Positions 40,103 through 47,021 of a DNA stretch of 53,697 nucleotides are shown piece by piece. Position 1 is the stretch's first letter. Every line of letters begins with the position of its first letter. The position numbers and the translations under genes are program-made. A model generated the notes under the pieces. It did not search any database. It was not told the DNA's origin and saw nothing but the letters and a program-made list of their open reading frames with translations. This DNA is from Curvibacter gracilis ATCC BAA-807 (lineage in GTDB: Bacteria > Pseudomonadota > Gammaproteobacteria > Burkholderiales > Burkholderiaceae_C), in assembly GCF_000518645.1 (NCBI RefSeq), contig NZ_JADZ01000037.1, positions 1 through 53,697 of the forward strand, given 5' to 3'.

Positions 40103-40603
40103 TCAACTGCTACTTCTGCGGTGCGTGCTCAAGGGGCAAGGCGCCATCTCCGTCCGCCCGTCCCGATAAACCAGCACCCTCCCCATCCGACTGGGCAGCG
40201 CAAACGCATCCATCGCTCCAGGCCGCCCATCAAAGGGCCGCAGCTCCAGTGCCTTGTAGGTGTCGACCGACGCCCGGCAGGCCGGTGCCGGCAGCAGATG
40301 CGCCGTTTGAGGAATGGCCGGCGTCCGTGCCACGGGGATGAGCGTGCGCGGCACCAGGTTGCCCTGGCCATTGGCCACGGCTGTGACCGCCTCAAGGCCC
40401 CTCTTGGTGATCACGTACCGGGCGGGCCGGCTCATGTCCACGCGGGCCACCGTGCCACGCTTGACCATGCTGGCCACGCGCACGCCGGGCGCCGTGGTGC
40501 CGATGTGCTTCAGCTTGCCGAACTCATCGACCGTCAGCGGTCCATGCTCTTGCAGGTGCTTCAGGATGGCGATGGTGCTGGGTTGGTAGGTGGGGCCCAT
40601 CAT
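40103..40603 (-). CDS. Phage winged-helix-like protein of unknown function
   Basis: 166 residues from the ATG at 40603 (an adjacent ATG at 40600 is equally possible). The N-terminal half, STIAILKHLQEHGPLTVDEFGKLKHIGTTAPGVRVASMVKRGTVARVD, reads as a winged helix, followed by RPARYVITKRGLEAV. The rest is Pro/Arg-rich and without a family match by eye. It starts 2 nt after the stop of the HD gene, so it belongs to the same leftward operon. Probably DNA binding; role unknown. Confidence 0.65.
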   Translation of the reverse strand: MMGPTYQPSTIAILKHLQEHGPLTVDEFGKLKHIGTTAPGVRVASMVKRGTVARVDMSRPARYVITKRGLEAVTAVANGQGNLVPRTLIPVARTPAIPQTAHLLPAPACRASVDTYKALELRPFDGRPGAMDAFALPSRMGRVLVYRDGRTEMAPCPLSTHRRSSS

Positions 40604-40605
40604 GC

Positions 40606-41205
40606 TCAGGCCTCCGCGCGAAGCGCATAAAAGGTTTGAACAAACCGGTCCCGCCAGGTGGACCAGGGGCAATCACGCCAACCCTCGAGCAGGTTGTCGG
40701 CGGCCGGCCGCACCTCTGCACCCGGGGTGTCCAAGATCGCCCAGGGTTCGTGCTGGTCTGCATTCCACAGCGTCAGATCCCGCCGCTCTGTAGCCAGGGC
40801 CACCAGATCGAAATGCCGGATCGTTGAGCGGTGCGCGGCGAAGGTCGACTGCAGCCCGTACCAGCGGCGCACCTGCACCGAGTGGACATGCTCAAAGCCG
40901 TCCCAGGCCCCCTGCAGGCTCCACTTCACGGGGCTGGCCACATCCCCCGTGAAAGCCTCATGGGCGTCGTGCATCAGGCAAGCCAGTTGCACGCTGGGGC
41001 TCAGGCCCTCACGGGCGGCGAGGGCGCAACACAGCAGGCTGTGCTCGGCCACGCTGTAGGGGCGCACCGCATGGCCCGTGAAGCGATTGATCTGCGCCAG
41101 AGCATGCGCAATGGTCTGAATCTCAAACCGGTTCACCGCCATGCCCACACCGGCCAGGTGGTGCTCGGCCCCGCGGGCCGTGATCATCCAGGTATCGGCT
41201 GCCAT
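40606..41205 (-). CDS. HD-domain phosphohydrolase (phage early gene)
   Basis: 199 residues. The HD signature is visible: His in RPYSVAEHSLLCC, then LMHDAHEAFTGDVASPVK, the metal-binding His-Asp, with a later Asp. This is the YfbR/5'-deoxynucleotidase-like type seen in many phage early regions, where it may adjust nucleotide pools. The activity here is inferred from the motif. It is 3 nt from the upstream DUF6378-like gene. Confidence 0.8.
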   Translation of the reverse strand: MAADTWMITARGAEHHLAGVGMAVNRFEIQTIAHALAQINRFTGHAVRPYSVAEHSLLCCALAAREGLSPSVQLACLMHDAHEAFTGDVASPVKWSLQGAWDGFEHVHSVQVRRWYGLQSTFAAHRSTIRHFDLVALATERRDLTLWNADQHEPWAILDTPGAEVRPAADNLLEGWRDCPWSTWRDRFVQTFYALRAEA

Positions 41206-41208
41206 GGC

Positions 41209-41598
41209 TCAATCCTTCGGCACAGCCGACTCACCGGCCAGGGCGGCATAGGCCGCGCCATCCACGAAGTCGTCCGGGTTGAACTGCCCATTGCGGGCCG
41301 AAGCGGCGGAACGGGCCAGCTTGAGCACCTGCATGAAGGCCCAGCCCTGGCGCTCGGTGAGCGACGTGCCCTCCAGGGCGTTGAAGGCCGCCACGGTGGC
41401 CGCCATGCTGCGCTCCTGCTGGGCACCTTCGGCGCTGGTGTCGCGGTGCACACCACGGTCCAGGATCGTGGCGGCAGCGGTGCGCAAAAAGCTGTCAGCC
41501 GAGGCCGGCGGAACCGGTTTTTGAGCCAAAACTGCCTGCGAAACAGGCAAAACGGCTTTCAAAGGGCGAGCGAGTCTCTTCTGTGTTGAAACAGACAT
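41209..41598 (-). CDS. Phage protein, DUF6378-like
   Basis: 129 residues. The C-terminal two thirds (ILDRGVHRDTSAEGAQQERSMAATVAAFNAL, WAFMQVLKLARSAASARNGQFNPDDFVDGAAYAALAGE) resemble the phage DUF6378 pattern of an N-terminal RG...E stretch and a Lys-Arg-Asp helix set. Function unknown. It is part of the leftward early operon. The family name is given from memory and should be treated as tentative. Confidence 0.65.
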   Translation of the reverse strand: MSVSTQKRLARPLKAVLPVSQAVLAQKPVPPASADSFLRTAAATILDRGVHRDTSAEGAQQERSMAATVAAFNALEGTSLTERQGWAFMQVLKLARSAASARNGQFNPDDFVDGAAYAALAGESAVPKD

Positions 41599-41617
41599 GG
41601 GAAAACCTCCGAAGGGT

Positions 41618-42022
41618 TCAAGCAGCGATCAGTGCTGCAGGTGGTTGGGAAAGGGATGCGGAAGGCGTTACGGCAGGGGTTGCCGATGAGGGCGGTGCCT
41701 TTCGGCGTGGCGCCAGGGCCAGCCGCTTGGCGGTGGCGTGCAGCTCGGCCGTGCGGAAGTCGCCCCGGCCGGTGTAGAAGACCCGGGGCCGCGACAGCAC
41801 CACGTCCACCGGTTGGCCAGCCACCACTTGGGCGGCATGGCGGTGCCACCAGGTAGCCGCCTCACGGCCAGACCAGCGCACCAGCCAGCTCTCCACCTGG
41901 CGCGACTCGGAACCCAGGCGATCCAACAGCCGCAGCGTGAGCTGAAATGTGCCGTCCGCAGCGGGAGCGATCACAGGCCGCTGCTTGGCAACAAACATGG
42001 TCGAAGTGACGAGGGTGGGCAT
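41618..42022 (-). CDS. Hypothetical phage protein, possibly OB-fold/DNA-associated
   Basis: 134 residues from the ATG at 42022. The stretch FQLTLRLLDRLGSESRQVESWLVRWSGREAATWWHRHAAQVVAGQPVDVVLSRPRVFYTGRGDFRTAELHATAKRLAL reads like an SSB-style beta barrel with aromatic and basic residues. The C-terminal 25 residues are Pro/Ser/Ala-rich, as in SSB tails, but lack the acidic tip. No confident family; the SSB idea is speculative. Confidence 0.55.
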   Translation of the reverse strand: MPTLVTSTMFVAKQRPVIAPAADGTFQLTLRLLDRLGSESRQVESWLVRWSGREAATWWHRHAAQVVAGQPVDVVLSRPRVFYTGRGDFRTAELHATAKRLALAPRRKAPPSSATPAVTPSASLSQPPAALIAA

Positions 42023-42038
42023 GGCGGGCCTCGCTCGG

Positions 42039-42263
42039 TCAGTGAGACAAATGGGGAGGTAGACCGGGAGGCATGTGTCCCAGGATCGCAGGGGATAGCG
42101 CCTCGGCCCGCTTGAGCTCGGCCACCTCCACGGGGGCAGCTCGGCGCTCATCAGCCACGGCCTCCATGGCCTCCAACTCGCTGGGGCCCCACAGATGGGC
42201 GGTGCCCAACACCAGGGCCATCACCAGCACGCTCAGGGCATTGATCAACGTGGTGCGGCTCAT
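42039..42263 (-). CDS. Small membrane protein, hypothetical
   Basis: 74 residues. One hydrophobic segment (LINALSVLVMALVLGTAHLWG) near the N terminus is followed by a charged Ala/Glu/Arg-rich region. The start at 42263 overlaps the stop of the upstream gene by 4 nt, so it is part of the tightly packed leftward operon. Function not recognised. Confidence 0.6.
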   Translation of the reverse strand: MSRTTLINALSVLVMALVLGTAHLWGPSELEAMEAVADERRAAPVEVAELKRAEALSPAILGHMPPGLPPHLSH

Positions 42264-42544
42264 GGTGTTACCTCCACCAGGTTGCCGAAGTCATCGATCA
42301 CGGCGGGTGTCACGCTTTGCCAAAGCCGGCCGTGCTCATCCCACATCGACAGCTTCAGGAAATGGCACAGGGCCGCCAGCGGCCAGCCAGCAGTGTGTTG
42401 CTCTCGCATCCGGTACCAGTAGCCCTGGGCGGTGTGGCCGAAGTCAGATCCAGCGTTGTAAGTGGCCCACCTGAAGGGCGAACCAGGGCGCAAGACGATG
42501 GCCCCCGCCACCGGCTTGCAAGAGCGCAGGGCGGCGGCACTCAT
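42260..42544 (-). CDS. Hypothetical phage protein
   Basis: 94 residues from the ATG at 42544. It contains Trp/Tyr/His-rich segments (FRWATYNAGSDFGHTAQGYWYRMREQH) and ends WDEHGRLWQSVTPAVIDDFGNLVEVTP. There is no recognised domain. Both ends overlap the neighbouring genes by 4 nt, which supports it as a real coupled gene. Confidence 0.6.
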   Translation of the reverse strand: MSAAALRSCKPVAGAIVLRPGSPFRWATYNAGSDFGHTAQGYWYRMREQHTAGWPLAALCHFLKLSMWDEHGRLWQSVTPAVIDDFGNLVEVTP

Positions 42545-42753
42545 TCGCCACCCCCGATCCGATCCACGCACAGCACCGCCAGGCCCGTGGTGTGGTGGGC
42601 GGCAGCCTGGGCGCGGTCAGCACTGGCGGCTTTGAGCTGGATGGTCGGCAGCTTGCCTTCGGCGGCGTGACCATGAACCTCGGAGCGGTCCAGGTCCTTG
42701 GGGATCAGGGTTGCCCGGTAGCTGCGCAGCTGCCGGATCTCGTTCGTGTACAT
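42541..42753 (-). CDS. Hypothetical protein, first gene of the leftward early operon
   Basis: 70 residues, MYTNEIRQLRSYRATLIPKDLDRSEVHG..., mostly polar with a C-terminal hydrophobic strand. It lies about 40 bp downstream of the candidate leftward promoter and overlaps the next gene by 4 nt. Function unknown. Confidence 0.6.
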   Translation of the reverse strand: MYTNEIRQLRSYRATLIPKDLDRSEVHGHAAEGKLPTIQLKAASADRAQAAAHHTTGLAVLCVDRIGGGE

Positions 42754-42791
42754 CGTTCACTCCTTTCCGCGTTGGTTGCGGCGTGGAGTGA

Positions 42792-42855
42792 AGTCTATTT
42801 CTAATAGACAATCAATGTCAACGAATGGTAGAAAAAAAGTCTATCAAAGATAGAT
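42792..42855 (-). promoter_or_regulatory. Leftward early promoter with two repressor operators (OL1, OL2)
   Basis: OL1 is GTCTATTTCTAATAGAC (42793-42809), a 17-bp dyad with 7-bp arms. OL2 is GTCTATCAAAGATAGAT (42839-42855), with the same 17-bp layout and one arm mismatch. On the minus strand TTGACA (plus 42816-42821), an 18-nt spacer and TAGACT (plus 42792-42797) form a good promoter whose -10 lies in OL1. Confidence 0.8.
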
Positions 42856-42992
42856 TTACAGTTCTTGCGATGAATTGGTGGCCCAATAAGCACGCTTGGC
42901 AGACTCCCCGCGGGAAGCACTCGCTCAGCCGTCCTTTGTTAAAGCAGGCTGGAGTAGCCAGGTGCTGAGCTAAGCGAATTCACAGGAAACTT

Positions 42993-43619
42993 CTATTCCG
43001 GCTGCCACTTTGAGGCTGCCACCACGGCGGCGACTGGGTATATCCATTCAATCTCATCCCGCTCGAGCGTCTTTCTGTGATTGCCGTTGACGGACTCAAT
43101 GACGACCTCATGCAGCCGATCAATGATCAGCTCTTTCACCATTTTTGATCCATCTTTCAGCGCGATCGCTACGTATTCGCCTGGGACTGGGCGCCCATTT
43201 GGCTCCACGATCACGAAAGATCCATGTCGGATGGCTGGATGCATGCTGTCACCCTTTACGCGCAGTGCGTAGGCTTTGGGATCTGAGCTGTAGCCGTCAA
43301 CGTAACCATCACCATGCCCGCCAGGGTATTGAAGTTCTTCGTAGTAGCCGTCCGAGCCCATCTTTGCCGTCCCGACAACAGGAGTTCTGCGCGTGGTCTT
43401 CGGTGTGCCCGCTGGCTCGAATCCTTCCTGTTGCTCAATCAAGTCACCGGGCAGCGGGTACCCGGTCAATTCGTGAATCGCCATCACTTGGTCATAGCTG
43501 GGCTTGTTCTTGCCAGTTTCCCAGTGACCGATGGCACCTTTGCTGCGGCCGAGCTTCTCGCCCAACTGCTCCAGCGTTAGCTGCCCGCGTGCGGCTTTAA
43601 CCCAGTCTTTCAGTTCCAT
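42993..43619 (-). CDS. Phage repressor (HTH_XRE + S24 peptidase-like domain)
   Basis: 208 residues from the ATG at 43619. Residues 1-60 form an XRE helix-turn-helix (LTLEQLGEKLGRSKGAIGHWETGKNKPS). Residues about 80-205 are a LexA/CI-like S24 domain with the Ser125 (GDSM) and Lys162 (MVKEL) dyad. It should hold the element dormant by binding the 17-bp GTCTAT/ATAGAC operators on both sides of its gene. No Ala-Gly bond lies at the usual spacing of about 38 residues before the Ser; one occurs at residues 70-71. SOS self-cleavage is therefore uncertain. Confidence 0.9.
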   Translation of the reverse strand: MELKDWVKAARGQLTLEQLGEKLGRSKGAIGHWETGKNKPSYDQVMAIHELTGYPLPGDLIEQQEGFEPAGTPKTTRRTPVVGTAKMGSDGYYEELQYPGGHGDGYVDGYSSDPKAYALRVKGDSMHPAIRHGSFVIVEPNGRPVPGEYVAIALKDGSKMVKELIIDRLHEVVIESVNGNHRKTLERDEIEWIYPVAAVVAASKWQPE

Positions 43620-43639
43620 TTGCTGATCGTATAGCTCAG

Positions 43640-43693
43640 GTAGACGAATTTGGTCTACGAATGATTGATGGTTTGGTCTATTTAAAGTAGACT
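43640..43693 (+). promoter_or_regulatory. Rightward early promoter with operators (OR region)
   Basis: OR1 is GTCTATTTAAAGTAGAC (43676-43692), the same 17-bp class as OL1 and OL2. TTGATG (43665-43670), a 17-nt spacer and TAGACT (43688-43693) form the promoter for cro, with the -10 in the operator as at OL1. A further dyad with everted half-sites, GTAGAC-N7-GTCTAC (43640-43658), lies between this and the repressor start. Confidence 0.78.
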
Positions 43694-43722
43694 TCTGGGA
43701 ATTGCTGCTTGAAGGAAGTGAC

Positions 43723-43962
43723 ATGGAGCACCCCATTGATCGGGCTGGAAAGGTTGTTGGTTCGTTGGCTGAGTTGGGTCGTCGCCTGGGGGTGACCCGA
43801 GGTGCCATCAATCATTGGAAGTTGCCGGGGCGCTTTACGCCGGCTGAGCATTGCCCCCGCATTGAGCGAATGACTGGAGTTCGATGTGAGGAACTGAATC
43901 CCGAGGTCGAATGGGCGGTGTTGCGCAATGCGCAGCCGGTCATTCTTGAATCCCCGGAATAA
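43723..43962 (+). CDS. Cro/YdaS-like repressor protein
   Basis: 79 residues from the ATG at 43723 (GAAGGAAG ribosome site). DRAGKVVGSLAELGRRLGVTRGAINHWKLPGRFTPAEHCPRIERMTGVRCEELNPEVEW is the YdaS/Cro helix-turn-helix pattern. It diverges from the repressor gene and is the first gene of the rightward transcript. It should compete with the repressor at the shared operators to favour lytic growth. Confidence 0.88.
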   Translation: MEHPIDRAGKVVGSLAELGRRLGVTRGAINHWKLPGRFTPAEHCPRIERMTGVRCEELNPEVEWAVLRNAQPVILESPE

Positions 43963-44202
43963 GGGCCGCGCATGCCCTACAAGCTAACTCACACGTGGCT
44001 ATCAATCGGGTGGCCCCTCTGGCGTCGCGAAGTGTTTGATTTCCCCTGCGCTCTTGCGTCCCCGTCTTGGGATTTGGTCGTGGGTAGGAACTGTCAAAGC
44101 AGATTGAGTCGACATCCAGGCCAGTTGCAGTCGAATGCGGCACCTGGCGCCAGTGCGCAAGTGCTGGTGTGCGTTGTTCGGGAAAGGTCGTACTGGCCAT
44201 CA

Positions 44203-44562
44203 CTACTCGGCATGGCTCCGAACCAAATTGTGGAATTGCGACAGCAGGAGCAGCACACGATGTTTGGCCGCTATGGCCTCCGATGTGCACTTGCCTCCAG
44301 GCAAAGTCTCTGTCGCCTCTTCAGTCAATTGCACAAGTCTTGCCATCAGCCTGTCGAAGGCTGGCAAGTCATCACGAAACCGATCTGTATACAGCAGCGT
44401 CAGCAAAAGCCGCTGCGCCCTCAACTGCGCCCGCATCTCGGTCTGCTCCTCAAGCATGGGCCCGGCCACCTTGACCAGCGCGTCATGCATGGCGGCTTCC
44501 AGGTCGCTCGGGTTCATGTCCATCGGTGTGCCTTTCTGGCTTGGGGTTGGGTCTGTGTTCAT
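44203..44562 (-). CDS. Hypothetical helical protein on the opposite strand
   Basis: 119 residues from the ATG at 44562 (GGAGG just upstream); ATGs at 44523 or 44517 are alternatives. It is strongly helical: LEAAMHDALVKVAGPMLEEQTEMRAQLRAQRLLLTLLYTDRFRDDLPAFDRLMARLVQLTEEATETL. No family is recognised. It lies antisense to the rightward transcript between cro and the CII-like gene. Opposite-strand frames are long but of biased composition, so this strand is preferred. 240 bp without a clear gene separate it from cro. Confidence 0.55.
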   Translation of the reverse strand: MNTDPTPSQKGTPMDMNPSDLEAAMHDALVKVAGPMLEEQTEMRAQLRAQRLLLTLLYTDRFRDDLPAFDRLMARLVQLTEEATETLPGGKCTSEAIAAKHRVLLLLSQFHNLVRSHAE

Positions 44563-44624
44563 GCCCTCCAGTTTCTGGTCCAGCCGCGCTGGCCGTATTT
44601 CAAATTTCAAAGGGGATTTTCAAA

Positions 44625-45101
44625 ATGACTGATGTCGTCGCTGCGGCGGAGGCGGCCGTGCGCGGGTATCCAGGCAGCACCAAGGTGGTGGCCCTGCTCA
44701 TGGAGAAGAACCCATCCAGCCTGGCCAGCGAGATCCTGGAGGCGGGCGCGGCCAAGCTGGGCCTGCGCGATGCCGTGAAGATCTCCCAGGTCACCGGCAG
44801 CAAGGCCATCCTGAACGCCTTCGCCGAGGCGCTGGGCTGCACGGTCATCGCCATGAACCACCAGTTGAGCGGCGCTGACCCCATGTACCTGCTCAGCCAG
44901 CTCGGGGCCAGCTTCGCTCGGGTGCTGGAGATCGAGGCGGCTGCCGCCTCCAAGGCCCGGCCCAACTACAACGACCTGCAGGAGCTCGAGAAGCGCTGGC
45001 TGGCCCACGTGGCCATCGGGCAGGAAATCGTGACTTACCTGCGGGCCGCCTACGACCAAGGCAAGCCCGAGAGCATGCGGGCGCCACGCCTGGGGGACTG
45101 A
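44625..45101 (+). CDS. Phage regulatory CII-like protein (CP76 family)
   Basis: 158 residues from the ATG at 44625. The sequence AAVRGYPGSTKVVALLMEKNPSSLASEILEAGAAKLGLRDAVKISQVTGSKAILNAFAEALGCTVIAM matches the pattern of phage regulatory CII proteins of Burkholderiales phages: 'YPGG...LA..MG....L..E', 'KLGL.DAV.LS..TGD..IL.A.A...G'. In that family the protein is thought to steer lysis-lysogeny timing. Start and stop sit just upstream of the replication gene. Confidence 0.82.
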   Translation: MTDVVAAAEAAVRGYPGSTKVVALLMEKNPSSLASEILEAGAAKLGLRDAVKISQVTGSKAILNAFAEALGCTVIAMNHQLSGADPMYLLSQLGASFARVLEIEAAAASKARPNYNDLQELEKRWLAHVAIGQEIVTYLRAAYDQGKPESMRAPRLGD

Positions 45102-45106
45102 GCACC

Positions 45107-46090
45107 ATGAGTACCGTGATCATGGCGCTTTGCTGGCCCATCAGGATGCGCCCCCCGGCCAAGGCCGTGCTCATCTCGCTGGCCGACATGGCCAACGATG
45201 AGGGCTACTGCTGGCCGTCGATTGAGCGCCTGTGCGAGCGCACCTGTTTCGGCCGCACCGCTGTGATCGAGGCCATCTCCTGGCTCGAGGAGCGCTGCAT
45301 CCTGCGGGCGGACCGCTCCAACGGCCGCAAGACCGTGTACTGGGTCGAGCCCGACTTGTACGTGGAAGAGGGCGCTGATTCCGAGATCGCCCAGCCAGCC
45401 GCACAACCCCCCAAACGGGTGCCCAACCAGTACGCCACGCGGACCGGTCCGCCACGCAAACCGGTACGCCAGGCGGACCCAACCAGTCCGCGTGGCGGAC
45501 TCAACCGGTCCGCCACGCGGACACTAACCGTCAAGAACCGTCATGAATCAAATAACCCCCTAACCCCCAGCACCCCCGCAGCAGCGGGGGGCGCGTGCGG
45601 GTCGTTGCATTCATCGCAAAGCCAAACCCGCGGTCCACAGTCCGTAATCCACAACGCTCCCGGCTTCGACGCCTTCTGGCAGGCCTACCCCAAGCGGGCC
45701 AACGAAGACGCCGCCCGCCGCGAGTGGAACCGTCTGGCCCCCGACGCTGAGCTGCAGGCCTGCATGCTCGCCGCCATTCGGGCGCAGCAGGGTGGCCCGG
45801 CCTGGATGCGCGAGGGAGGCCGCTTCATCCCCATGCCGTCCAAGTGGCTGGCCGGCCGGCGCTGGCGGGACGAGCCCTCGCCCCAGGCCCAACTGGGGCT
45901 GCAAGACCTTTGGTGGGAGAGCAAAGACGGCGTGCGGGCCATGGGCCAACGCCTGGGCCTGCCGTACTCGATGGCCGAGCTCGGCAATGCCTACACCGAC
46001 GACGAGCTGCTCGAGCACAACCGCCGATACCGCGAGCGGGTGTTCGCTGCAGCCGGTGCCGGCCCCTGGTCGCAAAGGCGCACGGCATGA
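45107..46090 (+). CDS. Phage replication protein, O-like (HTH)
   Basis: 327 residues. The N-terminal winged helix (PPAKAVLISLADMANDEGYCWPSIERLCERTCFGRTAVIEAISWLEERCIL) is the HTH_36 type of phage replication initiators. A low-complexity middle region (about 100-165) is encoded by iteron-like repeats. The C terminus (FDAFWQAYPKRANEDAARREWNRLAPDAEL, FIPMPSKWLAGRRWRDEP) is common in phage replication proteins that recruit the host helicase. Gene order after cII fits lambda O. The stop overlaps the next gene (ATGA). Confidence 0.85.
   Translation: MSTVIMALCWPIRMRPPAKAVLISLADMANDEGYCWPSIERLCERTCFGRTAVIEAISWLEERCILRADRSNGRKTVYWVEPDLYVEEGADSEIAQPAAQPPKRVPNQYATRTGPPRKPVRQADPTSPRGGLNRSATRTLTVKNRHESNNPLTPSTPAAAGGACGSLHSSQSQTRGPQSVIHNAPGFDAFWQAYPKRANEDAARREWNRLAPDAELQACMLAAIRAQQGGPAWMREGGRFIPMPSKWLAGRRWRDEPSPQAQLGLQDLWWESKDGVRAMGQRLGLPYSMAELGNAYTDDELLEHNRRYRERVFAAAGAGPWSQRRTA
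45431..45530. repeat. Iteron-like repeats inside the replication gene, candidate origin
   Basis: Five units based on TCCGCCACGCGGACCGG lie in tandem at 45431, 45448, 45465, 45487 and 45509. The first three are spaced by 17 bp and the last two by 22 bp. Several contain the dyad GTCCGC-N3-GCGGAC; the fourth has the inverted centre GTG. Placement within an O-like gene copies the arrangement of lambda ori. A slightly AT-richer stretch follows near 45536-45560. Confidence 0.7.
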
Positions 46091-46455
46091 CCACGACCAT
46101 GACCACCACCGCGACCATGACCCGAACCTACATCCTCACCCAACTCCTGCGCCTGGGCCCACTGACCCTGCGCGAGATCGTGACCATCACCGGCTGGCCG
46201 TCCAGCGCCGCTGGCTGGACCCTGCGCAACACCCTGGACACCAACGCCGTCCAGGAACTGCGCCACCGCAGCGGCGTGCGCTACGTGGCCACGGCCGGCA
46301 GGCTCGATGGCCAGGGCCCCGACCAGGTGGAGCCAGCAGAGCAGGGCAGGGCCCCCACCCCCCGGGCCTGCGGGTCCTCCCGGCAGGGGGCCAACGCGGG
46401 TAATTCGCACCGCCCGCTCGCTCTGTTGCGTGAGTGCCCTAAGGGGGTTAAGTGA
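46087..46455 (+). CDS. Winged-helix-like hypothetical protein
   Basis: 122 residues. After a Thr-rich start, TYILTQLLRLGPLTLREIVTITGWPSSAAGWTLRNTLDTNAVQELRHRSGVRYVATAG reads as a winged helix. The C-terminal half is Pro/Gly/Gln-rich. It overlaps the upstream gene by ATGA and the terminase gene by GTGA, so three genes are translated as a coupled set. Role unknown, perhaps a late or packaging regulator. Confidence 0.6.
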   Translation: MTTTMTTTATMTRTYILTQLLRLGPLTLREIVTITGWPSSAAGWTLRNTLDTNAVQELRHRSGVRYVATAGRLDGQGPDQVEPAEQGRAPTPRACGSSRQGANAGNSHRPLALLRECPKGVK

Positions 46456-47021
46456 AGCTCATCCCCCTCCTGGATCAGCCCATCTCGCAAGCCGAGTTCG
46501 CCGAGATGGTGGGCCTGAGCGAAGCCCGCGTGAGCCAGCTCATGGCCGACAACGTGATGGTGCGCGGCGACACGGCCCACGCCTGGCTCATCGCCTACTG
46601 CGAACGCCTGCGCGACATGGCCGCAGGCCGCGCCTCCTCCGAGACCGGCGGCCTCGACCTGGTGCAAGAACGCGCGGCTCTCGCTCGCGAGCAGCGCATC
46701 GCCCAGGCCTTGAAGAACGCCGTCGCCCGTGGCGAGTACGCCCCCGTGGGCCTGCTGGCCGATGTGCTCGGCATGGCCAGCAGCGCCGTGGTCGATCGCT
46801 TCGACCAGCTCGAAGGCACCCTGCAGAAGGCCTGCCCCGATCTGCCCGAAGAAGCCAAGGCTGCCGTGATGCAAGTCCTGGCCTCGGCCCGCAACGAGTG
46901 GATCAGGTCCACCGCCCGCCTGGTCACCGAGCAGGTGGATGCCATGGCCCAGGCCGACGACGACACCGATACCTCCACCGATACCTCCACCGATAACGAC
47001 ACAGAAGGGCTCCCGTTTTGA
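46452..47021 (+). CDS. Terminase small subunit, gpNu1-like
   Basis: 189 residues, GTG start. The N-terminal helix-turn-helix ISQAEFAEMVGLSEARVSQLM is like lambda gpNu1. A coiled, charged middle (LDLVQERAALAREQRIAQALKNAVARGEYAPVGLLADVLG) matches Nu1-type packaging proteins. The C terminus carries a short Asp/Thr/Ser repeat encoded by tandem 12-bp units. It recognises the packaging site for the large subunit, whose TTG start overlaps its stop. Confidence 0.85.
   Translation: MKLIPLLDQPISQAEFAEMVGLSEARVSQLMADNVMVRGDTAHAWLIAYCERLRDMAAGRASSETGGLDLVQERAALAREQRIAQALKNAVARGEYAPVGLLADVLGMASSAVVDRFDQLEGTLQKACPDLPEEAKAAVMQVLASARNEWIRSTARLVTEQVDAMAQADDDTDTSTDTSTDNDTEGLPF
46965..46994 (+). repeat. Tandem 12-bp repeat in the terminase small subunit gene
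   Basis: The unit ACCGATACCTCC occurs twice, with a third partial copy. It encodes a Thr-Asp-Thr-Ser repeat near the C terminus. Slippage here would change the tail length in frame. Confidence 0.75.

Noticed and set aside
43972-44628. 218-codon plus-strand frame downstream of cro
   Set aside because: Biased composition (Gln/Arg/Cys/Trp-rich) without a domain or good ribosome site; the minus-strand frame 44203-44562 is more protein-like.
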